Assembly: GCA_017411745.1 (NCBI GenBank)
Contig: JAFQPM010000008.1
Span: forward strand, 1-64,000
Length of the DNA: 64,000 nt
Direction: 5' to 3'
From: Clostridia bacterium
GTDB lineage: Bacteria > Bacillota > Clostridia > Oscillospirales > CAG-272
Shown: positions 1-8,757 of the stretch, one piece after another
How the letters are laid out: every line of letters starts with the position of its first letter
Position numbering within the stretch: the first letter of the stretch is position 1
Translations under genes and position numbers: made by a program
The notes under the pieces: generated by a model
Seen by the model: only the letters and a program-made list of their open reading frames with translations
The model's database searches: none
Told to the model about the DNA's origin: nothing

Positions 1-51
1 CTGATGCAACGATGTATGTTACTTTCCTGTCATCAGCGACAGGAAAGTAAC
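1..51. repeat. Hairpin repeat, copy A
   Basis: A perfect inverted repeat at 18-51 has 13-base arms (GTTACTTTCCTGT / ACAGGAAAGTAAC) and an 8-base loop, preceded by CTGATGCAAC. The same 51-bp unit recurs in opposite orientation at 9449-9499, including the flanking decamer. No protein is encoded. It is probably a small dispersed intergenic repeat, cut by the window edge on its left side. Confidence 0.75.
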
Positions 52-415
52 CAAAGGAGCGCCGCGTAGGGCGGGAGGGACTTATGATTCGGTAACAAAG
101 CGTTTCGGTTTGGAAGATTAAAGCCCGAATCATTGCGCCATCCTCCCCCCTAAGAACCCCCCACCTGCCCTTCGGGCGCATCCAAAATCCAATGCTTACA
201 GCCGAGGCGCTGAACTGCCAATGGGGTTTCTTGTCCCTCTAAAGCGTTCGCTCATTTTTATTGCTCGCACACGCTTGTGCTCGCAAGGTGACGAGGGCAA
301 GTGAGGTCTTTGGTGCTCACGCGTGGTTAACGATAGACACGGTGGCGTATTCTACTCATCCGTCGGCTTCGCCGACCGCAGCTTGTCTGCAATTCTCTTA
401 CAAGGGAAGGCTAAC

Positions 416-563
416 ATTCGCCTGTGGCGTAACACATTATGGCGAGGCAGCGGGTTTCCCTACTCGCCTGTGGCGTAACGAAACGTAGGCGGTTCGCTTC
501 ACTACTCGCCTTTGGCGTAACGAACCGTAGAAAGATCGCTCCACTACTCGCCCTGCGGCGTAA
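416..563. repeat. Imperfect ~42-bp direct repeats (4 copies)
   Basis: The word ACTCGCCTGTGGCGTAACG, or a close variant, starts at 416, 462, 504 and 545, giving periods of 46, 42 and 41 bp. The intervening sequence is only partly conserved (it often contains CGTAG and CGCTTC). Each core word includes a small GCC...GGC stem. Spacers are too alike and copies too few for CRISPR. Confidence 0.65.
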
Positions 564-868
564 CCTTGCGAAGCACAAGCGTGTGCGAGCAACGCAGCAT
601 TACTTTGGTTTCAGATGGACAAAAGAGCCCCATCAGGAAGTTCAACCACGCGGCTACAAATTCGGAAACACAGTGTGCCGAAGGCGATAGGGGGTTTCTT
701 AAGGGGGAATGGCGCAATGATTCGGGCTTTAAGTTTTCAAACCGAAGCGCCTTGTTACCGAATCATCAGCCCTCTCCCCCTTAAGCGGCGTTTCTTTGGT
801 TCGTTTCTTTTCGCTGCAGAAAAGAAATGAACATTCTCGTCGCACTGGTTACCTTTGCAGAAGATATC

Positions 869-925
869 ATTTTTAAAACAATCCCTCACCCGCTACCGCG
901 GGAGCTCCCTTTACACAAGGGAGCC
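869..925. repeat. Clostridial-type CTCCCTT...AAGGGAG dispersed repeat
   Basis: An ATCCCTCACCCGC stretch is followed by a CCCGC/GCGGG stem (889-902) and a GCTCCCTT/AAGGGAGC stem (about 904-924). Two consecutive stems of this kind, with CCTCA before and GAGCC after, resemble a short intergenic repeat I recall as common in gut Clostridia. Function is unknown. Confidence 0.55.
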
Positions 926-1109
926 ATATTTTTTCGTTTCTCCCATTTACGCAAGAGAGGCTTGTTTTAATCCGTTGCTCCTCCCCACACCTAAAAAACC
1001 TCTTTTTGCCAAGCCGAAGTTTGCGGAGCAAACTCGCAGAGTAAACCGCATGCGGTTTACGTATGTTTTCCCCAAAAGCGAAAAACGCAAATTTTCACAC
1101 AAAATTCAC

Positions 1110-1137
1110 TTGACATTTCACCACTTCGTGATATAAT
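1110..1137 (+). promoter_or_regulatory. Promoter of MarR-ABC operon
   Basis: TTGACA (1110-1115), a 16-bp spacer and TATAAT (1132-1137) form a consensus sigma-A promoter. It lies 64 bp before the chosen TTG start of the MarR gene and directly before the GTTAAC-rich candidate operator. Confidence 0.85.
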
Positions 1138-1143
1138 TAAATA

Positions 1144-1164
1144 GTTAACGATTAACAAGTTAAC
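1144..1164. promoter_or_regulatory. Candidate MarR operator
   Basis: Two GTTAAC palindromes (1144-1149 and 1159-1164) flank a third TTAAC half, and TTAAC-AA-GTTAA forms an inverted repeat at 1152-1163. The site overlaps the expected transcription start. MarR proteins commonly bind such AT-rich palindromes at their own promoter, so autoregulation is inferred. Confidence 0.5.
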
Positions 1165-1200
1165 TTTTTGCCAAAATACACTGCCGAAAGGAAAATCATC

Positions 1201-1734
1201 TTGTCAGAAAACAAAGAATTATATCAATCGCCACGTGAGAGCGCCGAGCATCGCGGCGTGCACTCCTTCATAATGGCAAACATTATGCACCGCCGAGCGA
1301 TCGACCGCTGGGCGATCAGCATCGGCATGGATCCCGACTCCTCTGCCGCAGGCATACACCGAGGGCAACACAGAATGCTGATGTACCTCTCGAAATGCAA
1401 AACAACACCCTCCCAAAAGGACCTTGCAAAATGCTTCGAGATCAGCCCCGCCGCAGTCGCGGTCTCGCTCAAAAAGCTCGAGAGCGAGGGCTATATCAAG
1501 CGTGAAAAGTGCTCCGAGCGCTCGGACTCGCGATATAACGAGATCAAAATTACCGATCTTGGAAGAAAAGTCGTTTCCGAAAGCTGCAAATACTTCCGAC
1601 ACGTCGACAGTCAAGCCTTCAAGGGCTTTTCCGACGAGGAGCTTGATATCTTCGCAGGTCTGCTTGAAAGAGTACAGGAAAATCTGAAGAATATCGAACC
1701 GCTTCCCTCCGCGGCAGAGGATGAGTGCAAATAA
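1201..1734 (+). CDS. MarR family transcriptional regulator
   Basis: A winged-helix regulator of about 177 residues. The middle of the protein contains the MarR pattern: a helix reading 'SQKDLAKCFEISPAAVAVSL' (recognition helix), then KKLESEGYIKRE and a wing with the typical 'ERSDSRYNEIKIT' turn. I choose the TTG at 1201 because AAAGGA lies 8 bases upstream; an in-frame TTG at 1168 lacks a ribosome site. It is the first gene of an operon with two ABC exporter subunits (40-base gap), a common arrangement in which the MarR protein represses export genes until a toxic ligand binds. The ligand cannot be predicted. The family call is secure. Confidence 0.88.
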   Translation: MSENKELYQSPRESAEHRGVHSFIMANIMHRRAIDRWAISIGMDPDSSAAGIHRGQHRMLMYLSKCKTTPSQKDLAKCFEISPAAVAVSLKKLESEGYIKREKCSERSDSRYNEIKITDLGRKVVSESCKYFRHVDSQAFKGFSDEELDIFAGLLERVQENLKNIEPLPSAAEDECK

Positions 1735-1774
1735 AAGCCGCAAACGCAATTCACGAAAGGAACCCCGATAAAAA

Positions 1775-3535
1775 ATGAAAAGATGGATGAAATACGTAAA
1801 GCCCTACCTGCTTTACTTTATTTTGGGCCCGCTTTGTATGATCATTGAGGTCGTCGGCGAGGTCCTGATGCCGATGTATCTCGCAGAGGTCATCAACGGC
1901 GCGGTCAAGGGCACTCTCACAAACGAGGGAAGCCTTTGGGTAATGGTAAAAATGATCGGCACCGCCCTGATCATGATGATCGGAGGCGTCGGCGGCTCGT
2001 ACTTCGGCGCTAAAGCGTCGGTCAACTTCGCCGCAGACCTGCGCGCAGACCTATTCAAAAAGGTCCAGGGCTACAGCTTTGCCAATATCGACAAATTCTC
2101 GACCGCGTCGCTGATCACAAGACTTACAAACGACGTAACTCAGGTGCAGATGTTCGTCAATATGATGCTCCGTATGATGCTCCGTTCCCCCGGTATGCTC
2201 ATAGGCGGCGTTATCATGGCGATCAAACTCAGCCCCTCTCTCTCCGTGATCATGGCGGTCACCATTCCCCTGCTTCTTATCTCTATGGCGTTCATAATCG
2301 TTCGCGGTATGCCCCGATTCTCGAAAATGCAGACCAAGATCGACGCGCTCAACTCCACGGTCCAGGAAAACATCACTAACGTGCGCGTGGTAAAATCCTT
2401 CGTCCGCGAGGATTTTGAGACCGAAAAATTTGAAGGCTCGAACAAAAACCTCAAGGGCGCAGGCATGTCCGCTATGAAGAATATGATCTTCATGCAGCCC
2501 GTCCAGAGCTTCTTTATGTATATCACGACGGGTCTCGTTATATGGTTCGGAAGTATTCTCGTTATCAACAACTTCGACAGCTTCGGCGTCAACTCGTCGT
2601 TCGGCGTCGGTGAGCTTTCGTCCTTTATAAACTACGTATCCCAGATCTTGATGTCGCTTATGATGGTCACCTTCCTGCTTATGTTCTCCTCGCGTGCACT
2701 TGCATCCGTCAAGCGTATCAACGAGGTGCTCGACGAAAAGATCGATATCGTCGACGGCGAGCACGCCGACGACAGCATGACCATCGAGAAGGGCGAGATC
2801 GAATTTCGTAACGTCACATATCGCTACTACAAGAACAGCGAGGAGCCCGTGCTTGCCAATATCGATCTGAAGATCGCGGCAGGCAGCACCGTGGGTATTA
2901 TCGGCTCTACGGGCTGCGGAAAGACCACCTTGGTCTCCCTCATTCCCCGTCTGTACGATACCGACGAGGGAGAGGTGCTCGTTGACGGCAGAAACGTCAA
3001 GGATTACACGCTCTACAATCTTCGCGAGGGAGTTGGAATGGTTCTCCAGAAGAACGTGCTCTTCTCGGGCACGATCGAGGAAAATCTCCGTTGGGGTAAC
3101 GAAAACGCCACCGACGAGGAAATGTTTGCCGCCGCAGAGAGCGCGCAGGCAGATAAATTCGTCAAGAACTTTACCCTCGGATATCAGACCGAGCTCGGTC
3201 AGGGCGGAGTCAACGTCTCGGGCGGACAGAAGCAGAGACTTTGTATTGCCCGCGCACTGCTCAAAGAACCCAAGATAATCATTCTCGACGACTCGACCTC
3301 GGCAGTCGACACCGCGACCGAGGCACAGATCCGCCGTGCCTTCCGCGAGGAGCTTGCGGCTTCGACCAAGATCATAATCGCCCAGCGTATCTCCTCGGTC
3401 AAGGATGCCGATATGATAGTCGTTATGGACGACGGCAAGATAACGGGAGTCGGCACTCACGCTGAGCTTATGGAAAACAACGTCGAGTATCAGGAGATAT
3501 TCAACTCGCAGATCTCGGGAAAGGACGGTAACTGA
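1775..3535 (+). CDS. ABC exporter subunit with degenerate ATPase site
   Basis: A fused membrane-ATPase half-transporter of 586 residues: six predicted membrane helices in residues 1-310, then a nucleotide-binding domain. Motifs seen are Walker A GSTGCGKT (about residue 376), signature VSGGQ (about 480) and Walker B IIILDDSTSAVD (about 504). Two catalytic positions are changed: the Walker B glutamate is Asp, and the switch histidine is Gln (IIAQR instead of IIAHR). This is the known pattern of one partner in heterodimeric exporters (BmrC/LmrC-like type), where only one composite site hydrolyses ATP. The next gene, 2 bases downstream, supplies canonical residues, so the two probably form one drug or lipid exporter. 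Substrate unknown. Confidence 0.92.
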   Translation: MKRWMKYVKPYLLYFILGPLCMIIEVVGEVLMPMYLAEVINGAVKGTLTNEGSLWVMVKMIGTALIMMIGGVGGSYFGAKASVNFAADLRADLFKKVQGYSFANIDKFSTASLITRLTNDVTQVQMFVNMMLRMMLRSPGMLIGGVIMAIKLSPSLSVIMAVTIPLLLISMAFIIVRGMPRFSKMQTKIDALNSTVQENITNVRVVKSFVREDFETEKFEGSNKNLKGAGMSAMKNMIFMQPVQSFFMYITTGLVIWFGSILVINNFDSFGVNSSFGVGELSSFINYVSQILMSLMMVTFLLMFSSRALASVKRINEVLDEKIDIVDGEHADDSMTIEKGEIEFRNVTYRYYKNSEEPVLANIDLKIAAGSTVGIIGSTGCGKTTLVSLIPRLYDTDEGEVLVDGRNVKDYTLYNLREGVGMVLQKNVLFSGTIEENLRWGNENATDEEMFAAAESAQADKFVKNFTLGYQTELGQGGVNVSGGQKQRLCIARALLKEPKIIILDDSTSAVDTATEAQIRRAFREELAASTKIIIAQRISSVKDADMIVVMDDGKITGVGTHAELMENNVEYQEIFNSQISGKDGN

Positions 3536-3537
3536 TA

Positions 3538-5541
3538 ATGGCTCGCTCACTACAAGAACTTCAGAAGCAATATCACAGCTCGTCCAAGCCCGGAGCAAAG
3601 GGTCCCGGTGGACCGGGCGGCGGCCCCCGAGGCGGCAGAGGCGGTCCCAAAGGTGCTGGCGGCAAGCCAAAAAACCTCAAAAAGACTATCGGCAGACTTC
3701 TCGGCTACGTCGGCAAATACAAGGTGCTATTATTCGTAGTGCTCATCTTCATGATGATCAATACCGTCGCCTCTCTCGTCGGCGGCTATATGACCAGACC
3801 TATCATAAATCAGCTCTCGGAATACGTCGGTCTTGAGGTCGACCAAGAGACGCTGAACAGCCCGATCTATCAGGCGCTCGACTCTGCAATACGCTCGGTC
3901 AAGGACAGCGCAGTCGGCTTTATCGGCGGCATAGTCGGCGACGGTTTCAATGAAAAAGCAACCGCGGTAATGTTCTATATCGCGGCGACTATAATGATCC
4001 TCGTCTGCATTTACGTTTTCACCATACTTACCCACTATCTGCAGGCGAGAGTTATGCTGACTATCTCGCAGAACTCGATCGAAAAGATCCGAAACGACCT
4101 TTTCAAGAAGCTGCAGAAGCTTCCCGTCCGCTATTTCGACACTCACCCCACGGGCGAGGTCATGTCGAGATTTACGAACGACGTCGACAACATCGACGTT
4201 ATGCTCAACAACTCGCTTACCAGCATAGTTTCGGGCGTTATCTCGCTTGTCGGAACTCTCGTGTTCATGATAACGACTAACCCCTGGCTGACTCTGATCA
4301 CGGTCGCCTTCGTTCCCTTCTTCGCGATCGGCGGCGCAAAGATCGCGGGAGCATCGAGAAAATATTACACTGGTCAGCAGGCGGCACTCGGCGCGGCTAA
4401 CGGATACATCGAGGAGACCGTTTCGGGACAGAAGGTCGTCAAGGTCTTCAACCACGAGCACGTTTGCTGCGAGGAATTCGAGACTCTCAACGAGGATCTC
4501 CGCGACAAGCAGATGAAGGCGCAGTTCTACGGCGGCATTATGGGTCCGATCATGCACAACACGAGCATGATCAGCTACTCGGTCACCATAGGCATCGGCG
4601 GCATACTCATGGTAATGGGCAGACTCGACCCCGGTGCGCTTCAGCTCTTCGCACAGTATTCCAAGCAGTTCAGTATGCCGATAAACAATATCTCCCAGCA
4701 GACCTCGTCTATCTTCTCTGCTCTTGCGGGCGCGGAGCGCGTTTTCGCGGTAATGGACGAGGAGCCCGAGACCCCCGACTCCGAGAGCGCGATCGATATG
4801 CCCGATATGAAGGGCGACGTGGTCTTCGAGAACGTGACCTTCGGATACAATCCCGATAAAACGATACTGAAAAATATCACTCTCTACGCTCACCCGGGTC
4901 AGAAGATAGCCTTCGTCGGCTCGACGGGCGCAGGTAAAACGACCGTAACCAACCTGCTCAGCCGCTTCTACGACATCGAGTCGGGCAAGATCACAATCGA
5001 CGGTGTCGACATTCACGACATCAAGCGCGATTCTCTCCGTTCAAACATCGCGATGGTGCTTCAGGATACCCATCTCTTTACGGGAACGGTCATGGAAAAC
5101 ATCCGCTACGGCAGACCCGACGCTACCGACGACGAGGTGATCGCGGCGGCAAAGACCGCAAGCGCGCACAGCTTTATTATGCGTCTTGAAAAGGGCTACG
5201 ACACTATGCTCGAGGGAGACGGCTCGAATCTCTCACAGGGTCAGCGTCAGCTTCTCAATATTGCCCGTGCAGCACTCTCCAAGGCTCCGATCCTCGTGCT
5301 TGACGAGGCGACCAGCTCGGTCGATACCCGAACCGAGCGCCATATAGAGCACGGTATGGACAGACTGATGGCAACGAGAACCACGTTCGTTATCGCCCAC
5401 CGCCTCTCCACCGTCCGTAACAGTAACGCGATCATGGTGCTCGAGCAAGGCGAGATCATCGAGCGCGGTACCCACGACCAGCTCCTTGAAATGAAAGGAC
5501 GCTACTACGAGCTCTATACAGGCAAGAGAGAATTGGATTAA
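3538..5541 (+). CDS. ABC exporter subunit, canonical ATPase partner
   Basis: The partner of the preceding subunit, 667 residues. It begins with a cytoplasmic Gly/Pro/Lys-rich, probably unstructured stretch (residues about 15-45), then a six-helix membrane domain with an enlarged first extracytoplasmic loop (about residues 95-145), then a nucleotide-binding domain. Walker A GSTGAGKT is near residue 461, the signature is LSQGQ (a variant of LSGGQ), Walker B ends in ILVLDEATSSVD with the catalytic Glu, and the H-loop is intact (FVIAHR). The two exporter genes are 2 bases apart. A strong terminator follows. The Gly-rich N-terminal tail is a recurring feature of this clostridial exporter branch. 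Confidence 0.92.
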   Translation: MARSLQELQKQYHSSSKPGAKGPGGPGGGPRGGRGGPKGAGGKPKNLKKTIGRLLGYVGKYKVLLFVVLIFMMINTVASLVGGYMTRPIINQLSEYVGLEVDQETLNSPIYQALDSAIRSVKDSAVGFIGGIVGDGFNEKATAVMFYIAATIMILVCIYVFTILTHYLQARVMLTISQNSIEKIRNDLFKKLQKLPVRYFDTHPTGEVMSRFTNDVDNIDVMLNNSLTSIVSGVISLVGTLVFMITTNPWLTLITVAFVPFFAIGGAKIAGASRKYYTGQQAALGAANGYIEETVSGQKVVKVFNHEHVCCEEFETLNEDLRDKQMKAQFYGGIMGPIMHNTSMISYSVTIGIGGILMVMGRLDPGALQLFAQYSKQFSMPINNISQQTSSIFSALAGAERVFAVMDEEPETPDSESAIDMPDMKGDVVFENVTFGYNPDKTILKNITLYAHPGQKIAFVGSTGAGKTTVTNLLSRFYDIESGKITIDGVDIHDIKRDSLRSNIAMVLQDTHLFTGTVMENIRYGRPDATDDEVIAAAKTASAHSFIMRLEKGYDTMLEGDGSNLSQGQRQLLNIARAALSKAPILVLDEATSSVDTRTERHIEHGMDRLMATRTTFVIAHRLSTVRNSNAIMVLEQGEIIERGTHDQLLEMKGRYYELYTGKRELD

Positions 5542-5553
5542 ATCATTTTTAGA

Positions 5554-5586
5554 GGGAAGCTTCTTTTTGGAGCTTCCCTATTTTTC
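5554..5586 (+). terminator. Rho-independent terminator of MarR-ABC operon
   Basis: GGGAAGCT (5554-5561) pairs with AGCTTCCC (5571-5578), followed by TATTTTT. It starts 12 bases after the stop codon. Confidence 0.9.
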
Positions 5587-6136
5587 ACATCAATTATAGC
5601 ACATTTGTTCTGCTTTGGAGAGCCCCAAGATGGTAAACATTTTATGAACGCTCTTGCAAAAGCGCGAGCGTGTCAGCGCGCGCCAAGCATCCGATCTGAT
5701 GACCTTTGTCGGCAGCGCAGCGACGGTATCGGAACCGCAACTCGCTCTGCTATACTATGCTATACTTTTCTTTGCTATACTATTCTATAGGTGTTGGGGT
5801 GCCGTCAACTACCCCGCCGGCCACCCCGCCGGCCACCCCGGCGGCTTCTCTTGCGAACAAATCGCCTTTTCTTCCCCAGATCACTTCCCGCACAGCACAC
5901 AATTTCCCTTTTTCCATAAGTGTTTCATAATTCTATGCAAAAACCCCAAAGGGCTGAATCAGTCGCCGCCAAGGCGCTGATCCAGCCCTTTATTTTTTTA
6001 TTTTTCAAACACATTTTGAAACAGTTTTGAAACAAAAACGAATCAAAATTGATTCAAAACCGAATCAAAAATCAAACATTTTTTGCTCGTTTCAGATCAA
6101 AAACCGACCAAAAAATCACACCGTCGCGATCCGAGT
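5587..6136. other. Intergenic region between convergent operons
   Basis: No gene seen. It holds CTATACT-type short repeats (about 5748-5790), three copies of a CCGCCGGCCAC/CCCCGGCGG motif (about 5813-5845), a terminator hairpin (5948-6006), and after it an AT-rich stretch with repeated ACGAATCAAAA / TTGAAAC words (about 6015-6080). Confidence 0.6.
5948..6006. terminator. Terminator between convergent transcription units
   Basis: AAAGGGCTGA (5948-5957) pairs with TCCAGCCCTTT (5981-5991). The plus strand continues into TATTTTTTTATTTTT. On the minus strand the stem is followed by GGGGTTTTT, so it can also end the minus-strand vWA operon. Confidence 0.75.
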
Positions 6137-8050
6137 TTACGGCCTTTCCGCAGGTGCCATTACACCCTGAATAGCCTGCCACTCCTCGTCGCTGAAAGTT
6201 CCGTTCTCAACGAAAGTGATCTTCGAAATATAGGTCTGCTCGGGGTAGGACTCCATAACGTACCCGTGCTCGACTATAACCACGTCGCCACTCTTAAAGC
6301 CGTCAAAGATAGTCTTGTCCTCGGAAGAAAGAAAGATCAGACGCGCTCCGCCGTCCACGACGAGCAAAGGATTGCGGTCGCCGGGCGAGGAAAAATAAAG
6401 TCTGCCCTTGCACTCGATTCCCGAGTCGCTGTCCACCTCGTCAAAATACGGGACAAGGATCTGCAGAATCTCATAAAATTCTGCCTTATAGGGATCGTCA
6501 AGCTCAAGGCTTGAAAGAGTTTCCAAAACGTCCGAGAGCGTAATATCACCGATATATTTGCTCGAGCGCAGTATCATACAGGTCTCGATGACCGAGGTGA
6601 TGAACTTCATGTCGTCGCTCATCTCGGTTGACACCTGATACAAGCCGACCTCGTGCTCATCGAGATTGCTTATCGGCTCGCCCGGGTTCTTGTATCTGAA
6701 ACGCAGCGTCAAAAGTGGCGACAAATCGTTTATCTGCGCCTCGCGTATCTTGATCTCATAGCAAACGGTGACCTGATGAGAAGCGCCGACCTCGCCCGCG
6801 TCCTTGGTATCGTCCTCAAAATCCTCGTTTGCAAGCAAACGGTTCTCATATCCGATAAGTCGGTAGGACTCAACCCTTGAAGCATTGAATTCGACCTGAA
6901 GCTTCACGTCCTCGGCAACCGTGTAAAGCGTGCCGAAAAGATCGGTTCCAAAGACCTTTTCCGCCTCGGAAGCACCGTCTATGTAATAGTAAACTCCATT
7001 TCCGTTATCGGCAAGCGCCTCCATATTGGCGTCGCGGTAGTTGCCCGTTCCAAAGCCGAGGACCGACAGATAAACTCCCTGATCTCTCTTTTCCTCTATA
7101 TACGCCTTAAGCTGCTCGGCAGAGGACATACCCACGTTAAGATCTCCGTCGGACGCCATTATGATACGGTTGTTGCCGCCCTCGATAAAGTAGCTCTCCG
7201 CGATCTGATAAGCCTTGGTCAAGCCTGCCTGACCGTTGGTAGATCCCGACGCGGTAAGCGAATTGATCGCATTCATTATCCTTTCCTTTTCAAGACCGTT
7301 GCAGCCCTCGAGCACGACCGCTTCTCTGCCCGAATAGGTGACGATCGACACGGTGTCGTCGCCGCCAAGATTATCAACGAGATACGAGAAGGACTCCTTA
7401 AGCAACGCCAGCTTATCCGCCGCCTGCATCGATCCCGAAACGTCGATAAGGAACACGAGATTATTTCCCGCGGCATTGACCGCCTGCTCCGCCTGAAGCG
7501 TTACGCGGAAAAGCATAGTCTGCGCGTTCCAAGGGCAAGGCACGATCTCGGTGTGAACACCGAAAAGCTCGTTTTCCTCGGGCTTTGGCACGTCGTATTT
7601 AAAATAATTGATGAATTCTTCGATGCGGAAGCTCGCTCCGCTGCCCTTGAGCGCCTCAAGACCGTAGCCCGCGCTAACGAGCTTGCGGAAATATGCGTAG
7701 GACGCGGTATCAACGTCCGCAGAGAAGGTCGAAATATTGTTTTCGGACGTCTTGATGAAACCGTTTTCAACGATCTGACTTGGTATCATAACGTCCTCGC
7801 CGACCGCGTCGTCATCCACACCCTCATTGAATCCATACTCGGGCTCTCCCTCGGGAACCATAGCGTCGCCGTAGATAATCTCGTCCTTCGATCCCGGCAA
7901 GCCCGCGATACCCGAGTTGCCGTTGGAGTGCATACCGTCGGCACCCTCCATAGCGTCGCCCTTGGATGCATCACACGACACGAGCGCAAAGAGCATCATC
8001 ATCGCAAGCAAAAGCGACCATATTCTCACGAAATTCTTGGTTTTTTTCAT
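6137..8050 (-). CDS. vWA-domain lipoprotein (YfbK-like)
   Basis: A secreted lipoprotein of 637 residues. The start at 8050 (MKKTKNFVRIW...) has GGGAGG upstream; a lipobox (FALVSC) follows a hydrophobic segment near residues 10-28. A region resembling the YfbK N-terminal domain (STFSADVDTASYAYFRK) precedes a von Willebrand A domain with the metal-site motif DVSGSM (Asp about residue 203). A C-terminal region of the DUF3520 type follows. Proteins of this type are probably adhesive or scaffold proteins on the outer face of the membrane; no enzymatic activity is expected. It is the third gene of an operon with an ECF sigma factor and an anti-sigma-like protein, so it is a likely output of, or input to, that envelope response. 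Confidence 0.85.
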   Translation of the reverse strand: MKKTKNFVRIWSLLLAMMMLFALVSCDASKGDAMEGADGMHSNGNSGIAGLPGSKDEIIYGDAMVPEGEPEYGFNEGVDDDAVGEDVMIPSQIVENGFIKTSENNISTFSADVDTASYAYFRKLVSAGYGLEALKGSGASFRIEEFINYFKYDVPKPEENELFGVHTEIVPCPWNAQTMLFRVTLQAEQAVNAAGNNLVFLIDVSGSMQAADKLALLKESFSYLVDNLGGDDTVSIVTYSGREAVVLEGCNGLEKERIMNAINSLTASGSTNGQAGLTKAYQIAESYFIEGGNNRIIMASDGDLNVGMSSAEQLKAYIEEKRDQGVYLSVLGFGTGNYRDANMEALADNGNGVYYYIDGASEAEKVFGTDLFGTLYTVAEDVKLQVEFNASRVESYRLIGYENRLLANEDFEDDTKDAGEVGASHQVTVCYEIKIREAQINDLSPLLTLRFRYKNPGEPISNLDEHEVGLYQVSTEMSDDMKFITSVIETCMILRSSKYIGDITLSDVLETLSSLELDDPYKAEFYEILQILVPYFDEVDSDSGIECKGRLYFSSPGDRNPLLVVDGGARLIFLSSEDKTIFDGFKSGDVVIVEHGYVMESYPEQTYISKITFVENGTFSDEEWQAIQGVMAPAERP

Positions 8051-8088
8051 AATAACCTCCCATTGTGCCGCATTGGCGGCATAAATAC

Positions 8089-8757
8089 TTATTTCAGTAT
8101 TTCCGAAACACATTCAACGAACTCGTCGTCGGGGATTATCTCCGCCTCGTAGTCGAATACAACGCAGCCCTCGTTGCCCGCGCCGTCCTTAAGATATGGC
8201 GAGACGACCGTTCCCTGCCCGTCGACTATCCAAACGTAGCAATCAAGCTCGGGCGAGCTCTCTCCGACCTCTTTTCCGCTTCCCATAGCCTCTTTAAGCT
8301 CACCGAGCTGCGTTGAGCTCAGGTTGGTAACGTAGACCTCGTCACCGTCGGCATACTGCCAAACAAGGCTTGCGTTGCCCGTATATGTGAGGCTGTCGGC
8401 AGAGGGGTAGACCGTGCAGTTATCAAGCGACGAGCCGCGAACGCCCAGCATGTACGCATCAAGAGAGCTTTGCCCCACTTCTTCGTTATTTTCGGGGTTT
8501 TTGTCAGGGTTTTCCACCACTCCGCCGCTGTTTTGCTCGGAATTTCCGCCAGAATCCCCCACCGTAGACATATTCCGCAGCATCGGCATCGCTACCGCGA
8601 TAACGCAAATAAGAGCAATACAAGCCGCCATCAGTCCAAGCTGGTGAAGGTTATATCTTCGCGCCGACTTGTATCCGATCGCCTCGTCAAGAAGGCTGTC
8701 GTCTATGTTGCCGATGGAGTCTAACAGTCGCTCGGCTTTTTCTTTTTTATCCATCAT
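8089..8757 (-). CDS. Membrane protein, probable anti-sigma factor
   Basis: A 222-residue protein with one membrane helix (about residues 45-62), a short cytoplasmic N-terminus and an extracytoplasmic C-terminal part containing a Gly/Asn/Glu-rich linker. Its ATG overlaps the stop of the ECF sigma gene in an ATGA, which indicates translational coupling. I see no zinc-binding HxxxCxxC motif. The role is inferred from position and topology: a single-pass protein translated directly after an ECF sigma factor usually binds it at the membrane. The extracytoplasmic part could sense the stimulus. Confidence 0.65.
   Translation of the reverse strand: MMDKKEKAERLLDSIGNIDDSLLDEAIGYKSARRYNLHQLGLMAACIALICVIAVAMPMLRNMSTVGDSGGNSEQNSGGVVENPDKNPENNEEVGQSSLDAYMLGVRGSSLDNCTVYPSADSLTYTGNASLVWQYADGDEVYVTNLSSTQLGELKEAMGSGKEVGESSPELDCYVWIVDGQGTVVSPYLKDGAGNEGCVVFDYEAEIIPDDEFVECVSEILK

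Larger units (their letters stand above)
52..1100. other. Gene-free repeat-rich region
   Basis: I see no credible gene here: short open frames exist on the plus strand but overlap one another, lack ribosome sites and run through repeats. The region holds tandem repeats (416-563), a hairpin TTTCTTTTC/GAAAAGAAA near 804-827, and a CTCCCTT/AAGGGAG repeat (869-925). Base composition changes sharply along it, and short words such as GCTCGCACACGCTTGTG recur. It may be a decayed or repeat-invaded intergenic stretch. Confidence 0.6.

Noticed and set aside
416-563. Possible CRISPR array
   Set aside because: Only four imperfect units, variable period, spacers resemble each other and no cas genes are present.
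261-830. Overlapping short frames at the left edge
   Set aside because: They run through tandem repeats, overlap in several frames and lack ribosome sites.
2051-3670. Minus-strand frame opposite the ABC exporter genes
   Set aside because: Shadow frame spanning two real genes; no start signals.
5748-5790. Array of promoters (repeated TATACT words)
   Set aside because: The CTATACT repeats are simple-sequence; there is no matching -35 spacing and no gene follows on that strand.
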